In this document: piece by piece, positions 1 through 9,303 of the stretch
Numbering within the stretch: position 1 is the first letter of the stretch
Layout of the letters: each line of letters begins with the position of its first letter
Origin: G965233625 sp965233625
GTDB taxonomy: Bacteria > Planctomycetota > Planctomycetia > Pirellulales > Pirellulaceae
DNA length: 64,000 bases
Direction: 5' to 3'
Assembly: GCA_965233625.1 (NCBI GenBank)
Contig: OZ247499.1
Span: 3,162,001-3,226,000, forward strand
Position numbers and translations under genes: made by a program
The notes under the pieces: model-generated
The model's database searches: none
What the model saw: only the letters and a program-made list of their open reading frames with translations
Told to the model about the DNA's origin: nothing

Positions 1-130
1 AGACCGCTGGAAAGAAGGCGACCCGGTTCTGGGGCTGCCGAAAACACGCGTCGTGAAGATCTCCTTGAAGAAGAAGAAGAAGGTCAAGAAGGTCGAAGAC
101 GAAGGTGATGATAAGAAGAAGAAGAAGTAA
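1..130 (+). CDS. 3' end of a gene with a lysine-rich tail (partial)
   Basis: Only the last 42 codons are in the window, in the frame that starts at base 2 and stops with TAA at 128-130. The visible end contains a short ordinary segment (DRWKEGDPVLGLPKTRVV) followed by two runs of five lysines separated by an acidic patch (VEDEGDD). Highly basic C-terminal tails of this kind often bind nucleic acid or other polyanions, but this is inference. The family cannot be named from this fragment. The next gene, a LarA-like racemase, begins 41 bases downstream on the same strand. Confidence 0.6.
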   Translation, partial: DRWKEGDPVLGLPKTRVVKISLKKKKKVKKVEDEGDDKKKKK

Positions 131-171
131 TCCGGAGACTGCCAGCGTCCGTCTAAGGTCAGACCTGATTC

Positions 172-1458
172 ATGCAAGTAAGGCTTGATTACGGACGCAC
201 GGGCTTAGAGATCAGCCTGCCCACCGCGAATGTGGCAGGCGTTCTGGCCTACAAGCAGCATCCGCCACTTGCCAGCCCCCAACGGGCTTTGCAGGATGTA
301 CTCAGCAACCCTACACCCTCAGCGGAAGGTGTGGGGTTATCTCTTTTTGAGTTAGCCCGCCAGCGTACGACCGCGTGCATTCTGATCTGCGACATTACAC
401 GCCCGGTGCCCAACCAGCTTATTCTTGCCCAGCTGCTTGAAACGCTGGAAAGGGCAGGCATCACGCGGGATGATATTCTTATTCTGGTCGCCACCGGGCT
501 GCATCGTGGCAACACGCATGCGGAACTGGTGGAGATGGTAGGCGAAGATATCGCCACAAATTACCGCATCGAAAATCATGACGGTCAGGATCAAGAGTCG
601 CATACCTATCTGGGCGACAGTCCACGCGGGGTGCCCATCTGGATCGACAGCCGTTATCTGCAGGCCGACCTGAAAATCGCCACGGGATTGATTGAACCGC
701 ATTTCATGGCGGGTTTCTCGGGCGGCCGCAAACTGATCTGCCCCGGCATTGCGGGCTGGGAAACTATCCGCCGCTGGCACAGCCCGGCGTTTCTGGAACA
801 CCCCTTGGCCGACACGGGTCAGCTTGATGGGAATCCTGTCCACGAAGAGAACACATGGATCGCCCACAAAGCTGGCTGCGACATGATTGTGAACGTCGTT
901 ATTGACGATCAGCGCAGGCCGCTGAAATTTGTCGCAGGCGATATGCAGCAGGCCTTCTTAGAAGGTGTGACTTTCGTCCGCGACGTCATGACGGCGACGC
1001 TGCCCGCACCGGCCGACATTGTCGTGACCAGCAGCGCCGGATATCCGCTGGACGCCACATTTTATCAGGCCATCAAAGGCATGAACGCCGCCTTGCCAGT
1101 TGTGAAACCCGGCGGTGAGATCATCATCGCCGCCAGTATGAGCGAAGGCGCCGGCAGCCCCGAGTTCCAGCAGCTCATGCAGCAGTATGAGAATCTGGAT
1201 GCGTTTATCGAAGATATCCAGGGCGATACCTGCCACACGCTGGATCAATGGCAGCTCGAAAAGATGGCCACCGTCCGCCGCAAAGCCGGCGTGACCGTGG
1301 TTACAGAAGGTCTACCGCCTGAAGAGTTGCAGCAGTACTTCGTGAAGACGGCTGAAACCGTTGAAGCTGCAGTGCAAAAGGCGTTGGAACGCTTCGGCCC
1401 CAACGCCACGATTGCGGTAATTCCTAAAGGCCCCTACGTGATGGCGGACATCGCGTAA
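172..1458 (+). CDS. larA: LarA-type nickel-dependent lactate racemase family protein
   Basis: Protein of 428 residues, the usual LarA length (DUF2088 plus C-terminal domain). LarA enzymes racemise or epimerise 2-hydroxy acids in the cytoplasm with a nickel pincer nucleotide attached to a lysine. Residues known in Lactobacillus plantarum LarA (His108, His174, Lys184, His200) appear here with a constant offset of three: H111 in ATGLHR, H177 in EPHFMAGFSGG, K187 in SGGRK and H203 in RWHS. The enzyme therefore looks intact. The substrate cannot be read, since the family covers several hydroxy acids. The cofactor-building genes larB, larC and larE are not in this window. It converges on the DUF1080 gene 23 bases away, with a small hairpin between them. 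Confidence 0.88.
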   Translation: MQVRLDYGRTGLEISLPTANVAGVLAYKQHPPLASPQRALQDVLSNPTPSAEGVGLSLFELARQRTTACILICDITRPVPNQLILAQLLETLERAGITRDDILILVATGLHRGNTHAELVEMVGEDIATNYRIENHDGQDQESHTYLGDSPRGVPIWIDSRYLQADLKIATGLIEPHFMAGFSGGRKLICPGIAGWETIRRWHSPAFLEHPLADTGQLDGNPVHEENTWIAHKAGCDMIVNVVIDDQRRPLKFVAGDMQQAFLEGVTFVRDVMTATLPAPADIVVTSSAGYPLDATFYQAIKGMNAALPVVKPGGEIIIAASMSEGAGSPEFQQLMQQYENLDAFIEDIQGDTCHTLDQWQLEKMATVRRKAGVTVVTEGLPPEELQQYFVKTAETVEAAVQKALERFGPNATIAVIPKGPYVMADIA

Positions 1459-1468
1459 GGGCGTATTC

Positions 1469-1483
1469 AACGGCGAGGCCGTT
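1469..1483. terminator. Small hairpin between convergent larA and the DUF1080 gene
   Basis: AACGGC and GCCGTT form a 6-bp perfect stem around a GAG loop, followed on the plus strand by ATTTCTC. It lies directly after the larA stop and overlaps the stop codon of the convergent gene. The T-tract is weak, so this is only a candidate terminator. Confidence 0.4.
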
Positions 1484-2474
1484 ATTTCTCAACCACCCAG
1501 ATGTTGCGGTACCGCACGGGGTTGCCGTGGTTCTGCAAATAGACCGGGCCTTTGGCAGGACCGGCTTTTACGGGCGCGGCGGTGGTGTTGCGGTTGCCAG
1601 GCAGTTCAACATCCTCATGAATCACCACGCCGTTGTGGCGGACGGTCATCCGCGGATTCGATGTCAGCTTGCCATTGTCATCGTACTTAGCAGCCGTGTA
1701 ATCAATATCGTACGTCTGCCAGGTCAGCGGCGGCAGACACATATTGAAGTCCGTGTTTTTCACGGAGTAGATGCCGCCACATTCGTTCATCTTCCCTTCC
1801 AGGCCGAAGGAATCCAGCACCTGCACTTCGTACTTGCCCTGCACATACAGACCGCTGTTGCCACGTCCCTGACCACGCGCCTCTGGCTTATAAGGCGTGC
1901 GGAACTCTAGATGGATTTTGTGGTCACCGAACTTGGGAATGCTGGTGGCGCCTTGTTCAAGCAGACCCTCTTCAGTCATCTTGCCGGGCTTCCACTGGCT
2001 GACATCTTTGCCACTGAACAGCACGACGGCGCCTTCGGGCGGCTTGGCGCCAAGCGTTGGACTCTTGCGTTCTACTTTTTTCAGAACGCCCATCGCGGCA
2101 TCGTCGGCAAGCCGGATTTCCAGCTTTCCGTTCTTAATCACGCCTTGCCCCATCTGCGTCAGAAAAACGACCTCGCCGGACTTGTTGCGTTTACCTTTTT
2201 CTTTAATCCGCAGTGGTTCTTCGCGGTTCCAGCCTGCGCCGGGCAACCCGCCACGGTAAGCGACCGCTGAGAATTCTCCCTTACCCAGGGCGATAATCTG
2301 CACGCCGAGTTTTTCGTCACCGTCCTGGGTCTTAATGCTGCCCGCGTACTCACCTTGCGCTGCGTAGTCTTCATCGACCATGGAAGGATCGGTGTAAACC
2401 TTGCCCTGTGCAAAAGCCGTGGTGCAAAGCAGCATGAGTGTTACGGCGGTAGCGGTTAAACGAATCAATTTCAT
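1482..2474 (-). CDS. Secreted DUF1080 (3-keto-disaccharide hydrolase-like) protein
   Basis: 330 residues. The first ~22 form a signal peptide ending AFAQ, so the protein is exported. An N-terminal region of about 120 residues precedes the DUF1080 domain, which starts near GAVVLFSGKDVSQW and ends with the characteristic VYLQNHGNPVRYRNIWV. DUF1080 is a concanavalin-like beta-sandwich; characterised members hydrolyse 3-keto-glycosides, and it is greatly expanded in planctomycetes. AAGGA precedes the ATG at a suitable distance. The gene lies 56 bases behind a secreted FAD oxidoreductase on the same strand, and the two probably form an operon. A partnership in which the oxidoreductase makes keto-sugars for the hydrolase is attractive but unproven. 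Confidence 0.85.
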   Translation of the reverse strand: MKLIRLTATAVTLMLLCTTAFAQGKVYTDPSMVDEDYAAQGEYAGSIKTQDGDEKLGVQIIALGKGEFSAVAYRGGLPGAGWNREEPLRIKEKGKRNKSGEVVFLTQMGQGVIKNGKLEIRLADDAAMGVLKKVERKSPTLGAKPPEGAVVLFSGKDVSQWKPGKMTEEGLLEQGATSIPKFGDHKIHLEFRTPYKPEARGQGRGNSGLYVQGKYEVQVLDSFGLEGKMNECGGIYSVKNTDFNMCLPPLTWQTYDIDYTAAKYDDNGKLTSNPRMTVRHNGVVIHEDVELPGNRNTTAAPVKAGPAKGPVYLQNHGNPVRYRNIWVVEK

Positions 2475-2530
2475 GTTGGTTCCTTATAAGTCTTTAGATG
2501 GGTTATGCAAAAGCACCGCGTTTTCCGCGG

Positions 2531-4786
2531 CTACTTTTTGATGACTTGAATCGCATCTGCGTGCACGTTGCCGCCGGCGCTGCTGGTCGAAAGCGTTACG
2601 GCCACGTTCTCACCCGCTTTCAACTTGTACTGCCCCAGCGAAATGAAACCGCCCTCAATCGGTGGCTGCAACTTCATGTTCACCGTCAACTCTTTCTTGG
2701 CGGCAGCGGTCTGAACCGTTACCGGCGCCGTTGCGGCCCGGTTCTCATGCGGCTGATACGCCAGGCGGATATCGAACTCACCTGTTTCCGGCGCCTTGAA
2801 TTCAAAGCGGATGCTGGCGTTGTTGCTGGCGTACAGGTAGCTCCAGCCGACGTAACCTTTCAGCCCGGTCCCTGGCGTCCAGTTGCCGGTCTTTTTCGCA
2901 TCGGCGTCATCCACAACCAGCCCCTTCAACTTTGCAGGGTCGAGGCCGGTCGGAGGTCCGTGCTTACCAGCCAGGGGCAATGCGTCGTTGGGGATGACGA
3001 TTTCGTCATTGACCGTCGCGCGACGTGCTTTGCCGGGCAGCTTCAACAATGTGTCGAGGTCTGCCAGATACTTCTGGTAAACGTCACGCGGCAGGCAATC
3101 GTGCAGCGTGCAGATGCTGGCGGCGCGGCCGACCACTTCACCCATCATGCCGCAGGTTTTCATCACGCGGACGGTTCCCAGGGCGCGATGCGTAACGCTG
3201 ACACACCGGCCCGCCATGAACAGGTTTTCGATGTTGCGCGAATAGAAGCAGCGGTATGGCACCGGGTAGCCAAAGGCACGGTCCACACGACGGTCGTGCA
3301 CGGCGATAGAAATGAAGGGGTTGTCCGGAAACTTCTGAGCGTATTGCTTTTTGGGATAGTGAAGGTCAATAGACCATGTGCTGGGCACGCAGCCATCGGG
3401 GTACATCTTCTTCGAGACAATGTCCTCCTGTGACAGGATCACGTCACCCAGCAATCGCCTGGATTCACGCGGGCCGCCGATATAGGCAATCCAGGTCAGG
3501 AAGGCGGTCTTATGTTTGTCGGCACCATCGCGGTTCTTCATCGCGTTAAAGGCGCCGTAGACTGCCCGCAGGTTCCAGTCGCGGATACCTTCCGCATCGG
3601 CCAGCGGATCTTTATCGAAACCACTTTCCCAGAACCACTGACCATGATGATCGCGTGGATACGGGAAGTCTTTCATATTCAGGTCCAGCGCCCACGGTGT
3701 TTCCGGGAAGCTGACGGGTTTATCACCTTCGGCCCACGCCCACATGTTGCTCATGCCCATGCGGCCTTTAGGCGTCATCTCATGATCTGCTTTGGCGAGG
3801 TAGCCAATCGTGCCGTGCCCGGTGCAGTCAACAAACAGCGGCGCCGTGAACCGCTTGTGCTCACTGGTCCGCGTGTCGAAGGCATAGACCGCCGTTACTT
3901 TCTTCGCTGCCGTGTCTACCTTATAAGCGTGATGGTTGAGAAACAGATCAATGTTCTTTTCCGCCCGGACGATCGCTTCTTTTTTCGCATCGCCGAACTC
4001 TTCGTACGTGCCTGGCGACTTCTTCGCACGGTCGGCGAATTCCTCGACGATTTCACCAATACGCGGATACTTACCGCGGCGGATCAGCCCCATGGCCCAC
4101 ACACGGACCTCACTGGAACCGTTGCCGCCCAGCACGGGGCGGTTCTGAATCAACGCTACTTTGCAGCCCATACGCGCGGCCGATAACGCGGCGCCCATAC
4201 CGGAATAGCCGCCGCCGACGACGACCAGATCGTAACCGCTTTTTTCCGTGGGTTCTTCTTTCAGCCCCAGCATTTCCCGGCGCCAGGACGCCAGCACCTT
4301 GCTATCGGCAGGTGGCTGACTTTGCAGGTCCGACGTAATTAGAATCGCGTCGCAACGCCCGTCGAAGCCGGTCAGATCATGCAGGGCCAGGTTCAGCTTC
4401 CCGGCGGCAAGCTCCACTACACCGCCATCCTGCCAGCCCCATTCTTTGCCCTTCACACCAAACGTCTGGTCAAGTGGGTTGCCGTTAACAAGCAGTTGAA
4501 ACTTGCCTGGTGCGCCGCTGGCGCCCCAGCGCGCCACCCAGTCTTTGGTCCGCACAAAGAAACGGTACTTGCCGGCTGCTGGCACTGTCACCGATGTGCT
4601 GGCATCCGCCACCGGGCGGCCAAGGCCGTGCGCCAGCAGATAAGGTGAACCCATTTCATTAATAAATTGCGTGTCCAGCTTCCAGCCGCCGTGTTTCTCA
4701 AAGCTTTCTGCTTCGACCAGGATATTGTCCGCTGCCAGGGCTGGTGTAGCCGCGAGTAGCAGGATAAAGAACGCAAAAGTCCGCAT
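2531..4786 (-). CDS. Secreted FAD-dependent oxidoreductase with C-terminal beta domain
   Basis: 751 residues from the ATG at 4786, chosen because GAAGG stands eight bases upstream; an in-frame TTG at 4801 is less likely. The signal peptide ends near TPALAAD. A beta-rich region (to ~residue 160) precedes the FAD domain, whose dinucleotide-binding motif is clear: DLVVVGGGYSGMGAALSAA, followed by LGGNGSSEVRVW, as in the FAD_oxidored family (PF12831). The C-terminal ~130 residues form another beta domain of the golvesin/xanthan-lyase-like sort, probably for carbohydrate or surface contact. The natural substrate is unknown; sugar or sugar-acid oxidation is an inference from the DUF1080 neighbour downstream. 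The gene is divergent from the DUF11-repeat gene at 5014. Confidence 0.82.
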   Translation of the reverse strand: MRTFAFFILLLAATPALAADNILVEAESFEKHGGWKLDTQFINEMGSPYLLAHGLGRPVADASTSVTVPAAGKYRFFVRTKDWVARWGASGAPGKFQLLVNGNPLDQTFGVKGKEWGWQDGGVVELAAGKLNLALHDLTGFDGRCDAILITSDLQSQPPADSKVLASWRREMLGLKEEPTEKSGYDLVVVGGGYSGMGAALSAARMGCKVALIQNRPVLGGNGSSEVRVWAMGLIRRGKYPRIGEIVEEFADRAKKSPGTYEEFGDAKKEAIVRAEKNIDLFLNHHAYKVDTAAKKVTAVYAFDTRTSEHKRFTAPLFVDCTGHGTIGYLAKADHEMTPKGRMGMSNMWAWAEGDKPVSFPETPWALDLNMKDFPYPRDHHGQWFWESGFDKDPLADAEGIRDWNLRAVYGAFNAMKNRDGADKHKTAFLTWIAYIGGPRESRRLLGDVILSQEDIVSKKMYPDGCVPSTWSIDLHYPKKQYAQKFPDNPFISIAVHDRRVDRAFGYPVPYRCFYSRNIENLFMAGRCVSVTHRALGTVRVMKTCGMMGEVVGRAASICTLHDCLPRDVYQKYLADLDTLLKLPGKARRATVNDEIVIPNDALPLAGKHGPPTGLDPAKLKGLVVDDADAKKTGNWTPGTGLKGYVGWSYLYASNNASIRFEFKAPETGEFDIRLAYQPHENRAATAPVTVQTAAAKKELTVNMKLQPPIEGGFISLGQYKLKAGENVAVTLSTSSAGGNVHADAIQVIKK

Positions 4787-5013
4787 GTTTTCTACCTTCA
4801 ATGGTTCGGTCGCCTTGGTGCGGAAAACAACGTGTTCCGCCTGCCGCCTATTGTACCCGGCGCTGTCGCGGATGCGAATGTTTCGCCGCGCGTGTCCGCA
4901 AAAACCTTAAATCTGCAAGAACTCGCAAAATCCGCTTCATTGCTACAACCGTTACAGTCGATGAAGAAGGATGAAAATATAGACACTCGTCCCCCCATTC
5001 ACAGGGAAGTTGA

Positions 5014-6900
5014 ATGATGTTGTGGTCCAAGTCTCGCCATGCCGTGGCTGTGCTCGCGGTGATGCTAACAGCTGGCGCCGTTGCGCAGGCGCAGGAATAC
5101 GGTCAGCCTTCTGGCGGTGGTTTCCAGCCGCAGTCGAGTTCGCGCCGCGTCAGCCGCCAGCCGCGCGGTACGCTGGCTGATCGTATTAAGTCGCTCCGCC
5201 AGGCCGCTCCGGTACAGACACCAGCGCCCGCCGTACCGACCGTTGGCGCCCTGCGCCCCGAGGCTCAACCGGCGCCTACCACCATCGCGCCTCCGGCTGC
5301 CGCACCGGTTACCGGCATCGGCCTGCCACCGGCAACGCCCACAGCGCCGCCTGCTGCTGCCGGCAACGGCTTCTCTTCGCGTCGTTCTTCACGCATGCCG
5401 CGCGAAGAAATCTCGGCGCCTGCTGCCCCTTCCGCAGGTCAGAGCATTCTTCACGCGGTTGCTCCGCAGCTGGAAATCCGCGCGATGGGGCCACCATCGG
5501 TTGTCATTGGCAAAGCTGCTAACTACACCGTAACCGTCCAGAACACCGGCACGCAGGACGCGGGTGACATCGTCGTATCGGTGGCTCTGCCAAAGTCGCT
5601 GACCATTGGCGCCATCACCGCAACCAGCGGAGCAGCCAATCCGCAGGACGACAAAGACGCTCAGACCCATATCCTGTGGCAGATTGATCGCGTTCCCGCC
5701 CGTGGTTCGCAGCAGTTGACCATGGTGTTAACGCCTCAGGTCAATCAACCTTTCAAACTGTCTGTGGACTGGGCCTTCCGTCCGGCTTCGGCAAGTGGCG
5801 AAGTGCAGGTGCTTCAGCCGCGTCTGGAAATGAGCCTGGTCGGTCCTCGCGAACTGCCTTACGGCGTGACCAAGAACTATACCGTCGTAGTGTCAAACCC
5901 TGGCACCGGGCCTGCTGAAAACGTGGTGCTGAATCTGGACCCGGTTGGTCTAGGCCAGGGCCCTGCCGACATCAAAAAGGTGGGCATGATTCCCGCCGGT
6001 CAGCAGCGTGAATTTCAGATTGAACTGAAAGCCCGTCAGGCAGGCGTGCTGAAGATCCGTGCGACCGCGGCTGCCGATGGCGGTCTGGCTACCGAAGTCA
6101 ACGAAGATGTTACCGTCCGTCGTGCGAAGCTTGAGATGGCCATCATCGGCCCACGCCTGACCTACGCACCATCGCAGACCGCTTACAAAGTACAGATTGC
6201 CAACATGGGCGACGCCCCCGCCACCAACCTGATGCTCGCCGTCGCTCTGCCGACCGGCGCCAAGTATCTGGGCGGTATCGAAGGCGGTAAGCAGGTGCAG
6301 GGTGGTGTGGCCGCCAGCATCGGCGACCTCGCTCCTGGCGAACGCCGCGACTTCAGCGTGCAGTGTGAACTGATCGTTGAGGGTCGCAGCCAGGTGCAGG
6401 CTCAGGTCCGCGGCGATGGCGAACTAACGCAATCGGCCGACGCGATCACCGTCGTCGAAACCATTGCTGACTTGAAGCTGACCGTCGACGACCCTAAAGG
6501 TCCGATGCCAGTTGGCGACAACGTAACCTACACCATCAAGGTAAAGAACCGTGGCGCCAAAGCCGCTCGCGGTGTGCAGGTGATCGCCCAGTTCGCCGAA
6601 GGCGTGGAGCCAGTGTCCGTGGAAGGCGGCCGTGCTCAGATCGCACCGGGACAGGTCGTCTTCTATCCTGTGCCCGTGCTTGAACCGAATCAGGAAATCT
6701 CGGTCAAAGTGGTTGCGAAGGGTCAGACCGCAGGCAATCACATCTTCCGCACGGAAGTAAAATCGCAGGACCCCAACACGCGTCAGGTCGCCGAGGGAAC
6801 CACCAAGTTCTTCGGCGAAGCTGAGTACTCCGTTGGCGGCGCCAAGGGCACGTCCGTCGGCGCTCAGCCACGCGGCATCCAGCCAGTCTTCCCACGCTAA
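5014..6900 (+). CDS. Exported DUF11/CARDB-like repeat protein
   Basis: 628 residues. The N-terminal signal peptide ends AGAVAQAQ. Residues ~30-145 are a Pro/Ala-rich, probably disordered linker. From about residue 150 there are four to five Ig-like repeats of about 110 residues, recognisable by recurring segments such as NYTVTVQNTGTQDAGDIVV, KNYTVVVSNPGTGPAENVV, AYKVQIANMGDAPATNLML and TYTIKVKNRGAKAARGVQV. This matches the DUF11/CARDB adhesion-type fold found in planctomycete surface proteins. No enzymatic motif is visible. A structural or cell-surface role is inferred. A perfect 11-bp hairpin follows the stop codon. Confidence 0.82.
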   Translation: MMLWSKSRHAVAVLAVMLTAGAVAQAQEYGQPSGGGFQPQSSSRRVSRQPRGTLADRIKSLRQAAPVQTPAPAVPTVGALRPEAQPAPTTIAPPAAAPVTGIGLPPATPTAPPAAAGNGFSSRRSSRMPREEISAPAAPSAGQSILHAVAPQLEIRAMGPPSVVIGKAANYTVTVQNTGTQDAGDIVVSVALPKSLTIGAITATSGAANPQDDKDAQTHILWQIDRVPARGSQQLTMVLTPQVNQPFKLSVDWAFRPASASGEVQVLQPRLEMSLVGPRELPYGVTKNYTVVVSNPGTGPAENVVLNLDPVGLGQGPADIKKVGMIPAGQQREFQIELKARQAGVLKIRATAAADGGLATEVNEDVTVRRAKLEMAIIGPRLTYAPSQTAYKVQIANMGDAPATNLMLAVALPTGAKYLGGIEGGKQVQGGVAASIGDLAPGERRDFSVQCELIVEGRSQVQAQVRGDGELTQSADAITVVETIADLKLTVDDPKGPMPVGDNVTYTIKVKNRGAKAARGVQVIAQFAEGVEPVSVEGGRAQIAPGQVVFYPVPVLEPNQEISVKVVAKGQTAGNHIFRTEVKSQDPNTRQVAEGTTKFFGEAEYSVGGAKGTSVGAQPRGIQPVFPR

Positions 6901-6930
6901 GCAAGCGTCAGAAGATCAAGCAGAAACCAA

Positions 6931-6959
6931 AACAGGGCGCCTTTCCCGGGCGCCCTGTT
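6931..6959. terminator. Bidirectional terminator between convergent genes
   Basis: An 11-bp perfect stem (AACAGGGCGCC with GGCGCCCTGTT) and a 7-base loop sit between the convergent DUF11 gene and the zinc-ribbon DUF1559 gene. The minus-strand side is followed by a T-rich stretch (TTGGTTT), so it fits best as the terminator of the minus-strand gene. Confidence 0.7.
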
Positions 6960-6988
6960 GCGTTATGTTGATGCAGAATTCCGCTGCG

Positions 6989-7903
6989 TTAAGGCAGCAT
7001 AACCGGATTGCCATCGGCGCGCATTAATGCATTCTTGAGAGTGCCGGGGTTTATGCTGACTGGAAGGAAACGGATCGAACCGTCGGCCATCACAACGTTG
7101 GCGCCGCCTTTGTGTCCGCTACTGATGGTGGAACCCGGAGGCCCATTGATGTTCATCGGCAAAGAATCCAGTTGCAGATCACGTGGCGCCGCCCACGAAT
7201 TTACAAGGCCGTTTGACTCAACAAACATGATCGTGTTTGACAATCCGTCGGTCACGTCGCGAAATCGTGTGGGCTGGTCTAGAACAAACAGCGTTGGATT
7301 CGGGGCTTCCGCTCTGCTAAACACGGCGCCGTAGCTGGTTCCGTTTGGTAACGCCGCGGGATCTTCCGGGCAGATGTAGGTGAGCAGGGCCATGCTCGAT
7401 AGCCCGGAGTTTGCCGGTGAGTCAAACGTCTCCTTCTGATCGTATGCCTCGTAAATCGCCTGCTGCTCCAGGAAAGGCGTGACGTGAAGGCGCCAGCTAA
7501 CCAGCGGATCGCCGTCTTTACCGGCGGTGGTGGTTGGCATGGTGCTGTAAACGTCGTGATAGTTGTGCGTAGCCAGGCCCAGTTGCTTCATGTTGTTTGA
7601 ACACTGTGCGCGGCGGGCGGCGAAGCGTGCCTGGCCCACGGCGGGAATCAACAGTCCGCCCATCAGCGCCACCGGCACGACGGCGACACAGCACATTAAA
7701 CCAACCACTGCCACAACGATGCCCGCAATCGCCCAGCCGCCGCCACCCGCCGGTCGTTTGTCGCGAGGGGGACTCATCTTGCTGGCAGCGGCGGGAATGG
7801 AAATCTGTTCCCCGCAATGTGCACATGGTCCGGTCTGCCCCGCATACTGATCGCCAATCTGACTGCTGGCCCCACACTTGGGGCAGGTGAAGTTGATCGT
7901 CAT
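6989..7903 (-). CDS. Zinc-ribbon, membrane-anchored DUF1559 protein
   Basis: 304 residues. A zinc ribbon occupies the first ~30 residues, with two CxxC knuckles (CPKC and CAHC). A Pro/Gly linker and a transmembrane segment at about residues 53-85 follow, then a DUF1559 (SBP_bac_10-like) domain marked by QARFAARRAQCSNNMKQLG, NYHD and the ending FLPVSIN. DUF1559 proteins are a planctomycete-specific expansion, usually with a pseudopilin N-terminus; this one has the ribbon instead. The neighbouring gene at 8087 has the same layout, so the two are tandem paralogues. The ribbon probably faces the cytoplasm. Function unknown. The start codon has only a distant GGAG. Confidence 0.83.
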   Translation of the reverse strand: MTINFTCPKCGASSQIGDQYAGQTGPCAHCGEQISIPAAASKMSPPRDKRPAGGGGWAIAGIVVAVVGLMCCVAVVPVALMGGLLIPAVGQARFAARRAQCSNNMKQLGLATHNYHDVYSTMPTTTAGKDGDPLVSWRLHVTPFLEQQAIYEAYDQKETFDSPANSGLSSMALLTYICPEDPAALPNGTSYGAVFSRAEAPNPTLFVLDQPTRFRDVTDGLSNTIMFVESNGLVNSWAAPRDLQLDSLPMNINGPPGSTISSGHKGGANVVMADGSIRFLPVSINPGTLKNALMRADGNPVMLP

Positions 7904-8086
7904 GCGTCAATGGCTCCATGAGATTGGCGGGAGGAACAGCACATTACGGGCGGCAGCGCAGGCCTTTGACATGAACAACACGCAGATAGGTGCGACGCCG
8001 GGTGGCTATTCGCCGCAGCGCCGTTCGTATTGAGACAAAATTCTAAGCGAACGCATATTCGCAAAAGGGTGCAGAATTCCGCCGCA

Positions 8087-9004
8087 CTAAAATCCAATGT
8101 CCATCACTTCACCGCCGTCGCGCGTTATCAACGCATCCAGAACGTCCGGGCTAATCGTGCTCGAGAGGAATCGCGTCGAACCATCGGCCAGCGAAACATT
8201 AGCGCCGCCGGGGTGCATGCTGGAAATGCCCGAGGCGCCGGCGCCTGACGATACTGATTTGGGCATCGTTTCATAGGAAAGATCATCAACCGCCACCCAT
8301 TGCACGCTGCCTGCCGTTTCGACGGCCATCAGCGTATTCGAGGTTCCATCCATAACATCCGAGAACCGCACATTCACGCCTTTGGTCAACAGCGGCTGCG
8401 GCTTGGTGGTGGGGTTTGCAAAGATGGTCAAATAATTTGCAGTACCTGGCATCGATGGGTTACTGGGACACATATAGGTCGCAATTTCTATGTCCTGCAT
8501 GAAGGCGTTTTCGGGCGCGCTCCAGGGTTCGTCGCGGTTGCACCTGTCATGCAGATTTTGCATCTCCACATATGGCAGAACATGCGTCCGCCAACTGTGA
8601 AGTTCCGAGCCATCATCTGCATAGGTATTGGAGGGGAAATAACTGTAGGTGTCATGGTAGTTATGAAAGCTCAGCGCGATTTGCTTATGGTGGTTCATGC
8701 AAATCGACCTTCGCTGTGCTTCACGGGCGGCTTGAACCGCAGGCATTAGCAGGGCCACAAGTACGCCGCTGCACAGGCAGCCAACTCCCAGAAAGCCCGC
8801 CACGGCGACCAGGGCAATCACCATACCGCCTCCACCGCCCTTCTTCCCCGATCCGCTCTTCGCCGCCGGTGCGGGCGATCCAGACGAAGCGCCGGGAATA
8901 TTGATCGTTTTTCCGCACTTCGCGCAAGGGCCGGACTGTCCAGCGTATTGGTCAGAGACTTCAGTCGTGTTGCCACAATGAGGGCAGGAAAATTTGATAG
9001 GCAT
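8087..9004 (-). CDS. Zinc-ribbon, membrane-anchored DUF1559 protein (tandem paralogue)
   Basis: 305 residues with the same order as the gene at 6989: N-terminal zinc ribbon (CPHC, then CAKC), linker of Ala/Pro/Gly/Lys, transmembrane segment near residues 60-90, then DUF1559 with MPAVQAAREAQRRSICMNHHKQ, NYHDTYSYFP and the closing FLSSTIS. The first ~25 residues are close to identical between the two paralogues, while the DUF1559 parts differ more. About 180 bases separate the two genes on the same strand. This suggests a tandem duplication followed by divergence of the outer domain. Function unknown. Confidence 0.83.
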   Translation of the reverse strand: MPIKFSCPHCGNTTEVSDQYAGQSGPCAKCGKTINIPGASSGSPAPAAKSGSGKKGGGGGMVIALVAVAGFLGVGCLCSGVLVALLMPAVQAAREAQRRSICMNHHKQIALSFHNYHDTYSYFPSNTYADDGSELHSWRTHVLPYVEMQNLHDRCNRDEPWSAPENAFMQDIEIATYMCPSNPSMPGTANYLTIFANPTTKPQPLLTKGVNVRFSDVMDGTSNTLMAVETAGSVQWVAVDDLSYETMPKSVSSGAGASGISSMHPGGANVSLADGSTRFLSSTISPDVLDALITRDGGEVMDIGF

Positions 9005-9163
9005 GGGTGGAAAGATTCAGACCAGATATATCGGGGAAGTGTTGCAGCGTCGCACCAGTATTGCTTTGGTGCTGAAACAAGTTATACGACATCCGCCACG
9101 ATGTGCGCCGCGGCTCTGAAAAAGTTCACGGTCGCGTTTTCCTTTTAAGCCACGCGACCACTC

Positions 9164-9188
9164 ATGACAATTAAATGCAAATGCAAAC
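9164..9188 (+). repeat. Direct repeat copy 1 (ATGCAAATGCAA core)
   Basis: This copy shares the start ATGACA and the end AAATGCAAATGCAA with the copy at 9280; the middle differs by one base change and one indel. Both carry a tandem ATGCAA. The two are 116 bases start to start, about eleven turns of B-DNA, which fits a repeated protein-binding site upstream of the DUF1559 gene. The role is inferred. Confidence 0.5.
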
Positions 9189-9279
9189 AACCCAGTTACA
9201 GACACAGCAGCTTGCAGGCCGGCGCTAAATCCTATAACTCATTGCCGCAAAATATTGAAACGACTACTCGCTTTCCCTT

Positions 9280-9303
9280 ATGACATTCAAATGCAAATGC
9301 AAC
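9280..9303 (+). repeat. Direct repeat copy 2 (ATGCAAATGCAA core)
   Basis: Second copy of the element at 9164, in the same orientation and nearly identical, also in the noncoding gap upstream of the minus-strand zinc-ribbon DUF1559 gene. Confidence 0.5.
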
